Shown here piece by piece: positions 62,040 through 64,000 of a stretch of 64,000 nucleotides of DNA. The position numbers and the translations under genes are program-made. This DNA comes from Flavivirga jejuensis. GTDB taxonomy: Bacteria > Bacteroidota > Bacteroidia > Flavobacteriales > Flavobacteriaceae. The stretch lies in contig NZ_JAUOEL010000001.1 of the NCBI RefSeq assembly GCF_030540765.1, forward strand, positions 682,001 to 746,000. Direction: 5' to 3'. How positions within the stretch are numbered: the first letter of the stretch is position 1; the number at the start of each line of letters is the position of its first letter. The notes beneath the pieces are model-generated. The model had not been told where the DNA came from. It saw only the letters and a list, made by a program, of their open reading frames with translations, and ran no database searches.

Positions 62040-63443
62040 GGACGTTGTCTTTTTTATGAAAACTTCCCATATAAATACGCCATAAACAATAGCGTACTCT
62101 AAACCAATAATCCAAAGGTTTTCAGACTTGTCTGCCTTATTAAGGTTTATATATGCTAAATAACTTAGTATAATAACAAAACTCCAAACCAGCGGAAATT
62201 TATACTTTGTAAATACAGATAGTATTAAAAGGGTTGCCACGTACCATGGATGTACAGTGGTGGCTGTGAAGTAATAAAAAGATAATGCCAATAGCATAGC
62301 GGTAAAAAGTTCAACAGTTGTTTTGTTTTTTCTGAAAAACGTGATGATTAAAATAAAAAGAACAACAATAATAGGCGTTATTTTACCAATAATGGCAATT
62401 TCGTTATAGCCTCTAAATAAGTATCCAATTTCTCTAGCGACGTAATAAATACTAGCATTAAACTCAAAATTCTGAAACCACAAGGCGACTGTTTGGGCAT
62501 AATTATTTATAAATTCGGAAGCATAAAAAGGAGCGAATAATAATAGGGTTGTTACCAGAATAATGGCGTAAAATGATATCAATTTTGTCATTTTGTGCCA
62601 TAGCGAAACATCTTTTTTGTTATCCTGAATTCCAGTATTGAGCGAAGTCGAAGTAAACCACTGAAAAAACAAGGGTAAAAATATCAATGGAATTAACTTA
62701 ACAGAAATGGATAATGCTAAAACAACCGCAGCCCATTGCCATTTACCAACGTATAATAAATACAAACTCCAAATAAGAAAAAATATCATAACCCCTTCAA
62801 AGTGTAGGTTTCCTGTGAGTTCAATAATTATAAACGGATTTAAGATATACCAAAAGATATTATGAGCAGGAATATTGAGTTTTTCAAGCAACTTTTTACC
62901 AAAATAAAGGGTGCCAAAATCGGCAGCAATAATAAGTAAACGTAATCCAATAACAGAGCTAAGTATGCTTTGTCCAGGAAAAAGATTAGCTAGTACAAAA
63001 CAGAATTGATTTATAGGTGGATAGTTGGTAAAGTGACTAGCGTTGAGAGGTCCCATACCTTCATATAATTCCATTTGATTTGGAAAACCTGATAGAATCC
63101 CTAAACCCATTTGAAAATCTGGAGTAGTTAGGTAAGGATTAAGCCCTATTAGTGTTATTTGCCCATCCCAAATAAAACGATAAAAATCTTGTGATAAGTT
63201 AGGTATGGCGAATATAAAGACCGCTCGAAACCCAAAAGCGATCCATGTTAAAAGCGATACATTATGTTTTAGAATTTGAACCAGTTTATAAAATAGAAAA
63301 AACAAAATAGCATATAGCATAATAAGCTTTGTGTAGTCTGTTCTAACTAAATTGTATGCAAAGGCTGTGTAAAATATAAAACAGGATACAGTTAGTAATA
63401 ATGGTATTCTGTTTAGTTTAAAGAAGGCTGAGTTTAAAAGCAT
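62025..63443 (-). CDS. GT-C-type membrane mannosyltransferase
   Basis: 472 residues with about 11 membrane spans. After the first spans comes LSQDFYRFIWDGQITLIGLNPYLTTP, the Asp-containing loop typical of GT-C enzymes that use polyprenyl-phosphate sugars. Later loops include TNYPPINQFCF and PHNIFWYILNPFIIIELTGNLHFEG. Flavobacterial homologues are usually called mannosyltransferases; the acceptor is unknown. A TTGAGCGAAGTCGAA repeat unit (62638-62652) lies within the coding region at TSTSLNTGIQDN, apparently an in-frame insertion into a loop. Confidence 0.85.
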   Translation of the reverse strand: MLLNSAFFKLNRIPLLLTVSCFIFYTAFAYNLVRTDYTKLIMLYAILFFLFYKLVQILKHNVSLLTWIAFGFRAVFIFAIPNLSQDFYRFIWDGQITLIGLNPYLTTPDFQMGLGILSGFPNQMELYEGMGPLNASHFTNYPPINQFCFVLANLFPGQSILSSVIGLRLLIIAADFGTLYFGKKLLEKLNIPAHNIFWYILNPFIIIELTGNLHFEGVMIFFLIWSLYLLYVGKWQWAAVVLALSISVKLIPLIFLPLFFQWFTSTSLNTGIQDNKKDVSLWHKMTKLISFYAIILVTTLLLFAPFYASEFINNYAQTVALWFQNFEFNASIYYVAREIGYLFRGYNEIAIIGKITPIIVVLFILIITFFRKNKTTVELFTAMLLALSFYYFTATTVHPWYVATLLILSVFTKYKFPLVWSFVIILSYLAYINLNKADKSENLWIIGLEYAIVYGVFIWEVFIKKTTSSNKL

Positions 63444-63506
63444 GTATCAAATATAATATTATTTGTTGGTCGGTTTAGAAATGTATTTGCTTACATGCGA
63501 CATATA

Positions 63507-63618
63507 AACCTGAGTTCGATGTAAGGAAAATGAGGTTGTTTATGCTGGTAAAGTGAATTTTAGATATCTGAAACATATTCAAATCTATTAGTTTCAAGCT
63601 AAAAACCAATAAGCATAC
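63507..63618. mobile_element. Truncated second copy of the MITE
   Basis: The left terminal repeat AACCTGAGTTCGATGTAAG (63507-63525) differs by one base from the copy at 43682, and 63558-63604 is identical over 47 bases to 43760-43806. Similarity fades at about 63618, where the right terminal repeat should follow but a coding fragment begins instead. The copy is therefore broken on its right side. Confidence 0.8.
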
Positions 63619-63620
63619 CA

Positions 63621-64000
63621 TTAAATGCTCCCATAGAGGGGAATGGAGCAGGAGATAGTCATGTTATTTCTGTAGATGTAGAAAACGGTATGTTATATGA
63701 GTTATACAACACGTCCCAGGTCGGTGCTGGTTTTGAAGCATCTTCGGCAGCTGTATATAATTTGAATACCATAGCGTTTAGACCAGATGGCTGGACTTCG
63801 GCAGATGCAGCAGGTTTGCCTATATTTCCATTATTAGTAAGATATCCAGAGGTAGAAAAAGGAGTGATAGACTACCCAATACGTTTTACGGTAAGCAGAA
63901 GTAAAATATATGAAGGTTATGTGCATCCCGCAAGACATCTTGTTTCTGGAAATACAGAAGATGAATTAATGCCTTTTGGTGGTAGATTAAGACTTAAAGC
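63621..64000 (+). pseudogene. 5'-truncated fragment of a secreted-type protein, open to the window end
   Basis: From 63621 the plus strand encodes LNAPIEGNGAGDSHVISVDV, then FRPDGWTSADAAGLPIFPLL, RYPEVEKGVIDYPIRFTVSR and a terminal GGRLRLK, uninterrupted to base 64000. The blocks DGWTSADAAGLPI and RFTVSR...HPARH resemble a conserved segment I recall from large secreted bacterial proteins; I cannot name a family with certainty. There is no start codon or signal peptide at the 5' end, and the sequence joins directly to the broken MITE. It may be the surviving 3' part of a gene or part of an intact exported protein whose start lies elsewhere. Confidence 0.6.

Overview
The window comes from a low-GC marine-type member of the Bacteroidota, almost certainly a flavobacterium. 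The signs are several TonB-dependent receptors with N-terminal CarboxypepD_reg-like domains, promoters of the TTG-N19-TAnnTTTG type, near absence of Shine-Dalgarno sequences, and a mevalonate pathway. No rRNA, tRNA or CRISPR array was seen by eye. Several CDS starts given here are internal ATGs chosen over longer TTG/GTG-started frames.

Layout. 1-4345: C-terminal end of a CobW-type GTPase, a Tat-exported alkaline phosphatase and an outer-membrane beta-barrel receptor. 4340-6240: an intact IS110-family transposase with structured flanks, next to the tail of a broken gene. 6692-23961: a LacI-type regulator diverging from a complete myo-inositol catabolic locus (Oar-like TonB receptor, iolJ, iolE, iolB, Gfo/Idh oxidoreductase, PhyH-type dioxygenase, iolC, second Gfo/Idh, iolD, iolA, iolG, sodium:solute symporter). 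A near-identical palindrome GTGTTCGAACAC lies before the receptor and before iolJ, with a diverged copy before the regulator, which defines a small regulon.

24040-28675: an ECF sigma factor and two HxlR-type regulators, each diverging from a small stress or detoxification gene. The two intergenic regions share one architecture: TTG-N19-TATATTTG flanked by two copies of a palindromic operator. An SDR without its catalytic Tyr/Lys, an SRPBCC protein, a hairpin-rich repeat cluster and a DinB-like protein follow. 28768-33323: an HAE3 RND exporter, a LolA-like protein and a DUF1302-like outer-membrane protein, probably one envelope lipid-trafficking operon. 33870-36679: transketolase and a small transaldolase.

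37552-43994: a GAF-domain protein, then an iron-uptake pair (PepSY membrane protein, TonB siderophore receptor) with a Fur-like palindrome, a 164-bp MITE and a relic of the GAF gene's 3' end. 43991-45786: a pentapeptide-repeat protein and an HD-DUF5706 (Pycsar-effector-like) protein. 45979-52594: MsrB, MsrA, an MsrA paralogue, an alpha/beta-hydrolase-OsmC fusion and a 1235-residue metallophosphoesterase-beta-barrel lipoprotein.

52739-60885: a lipoprotein, a flavoprotein, a decayed type II toxin-antitoxin module, a DUF1697 protein, mevalonate decarboxylase and kinase, a UbiA prenyltransferase, a nitrilase and an RluB-like protein lacking the catalytic Asp. 61503-63443: two small conserved proteins and a GT-C mannosyltransferase. 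The window ends in a second, truncated MITE fused to a 5'-less coding fragment.

The best coherent system is the inositol locus with its three operators. The most unusual signals are the PhyH enzyme inside it, the twin HxlR switches, the HD-PycTM protein without a cyclase nearby, the MITE pair and the siderophore locus lying between two GAF 3' ends.
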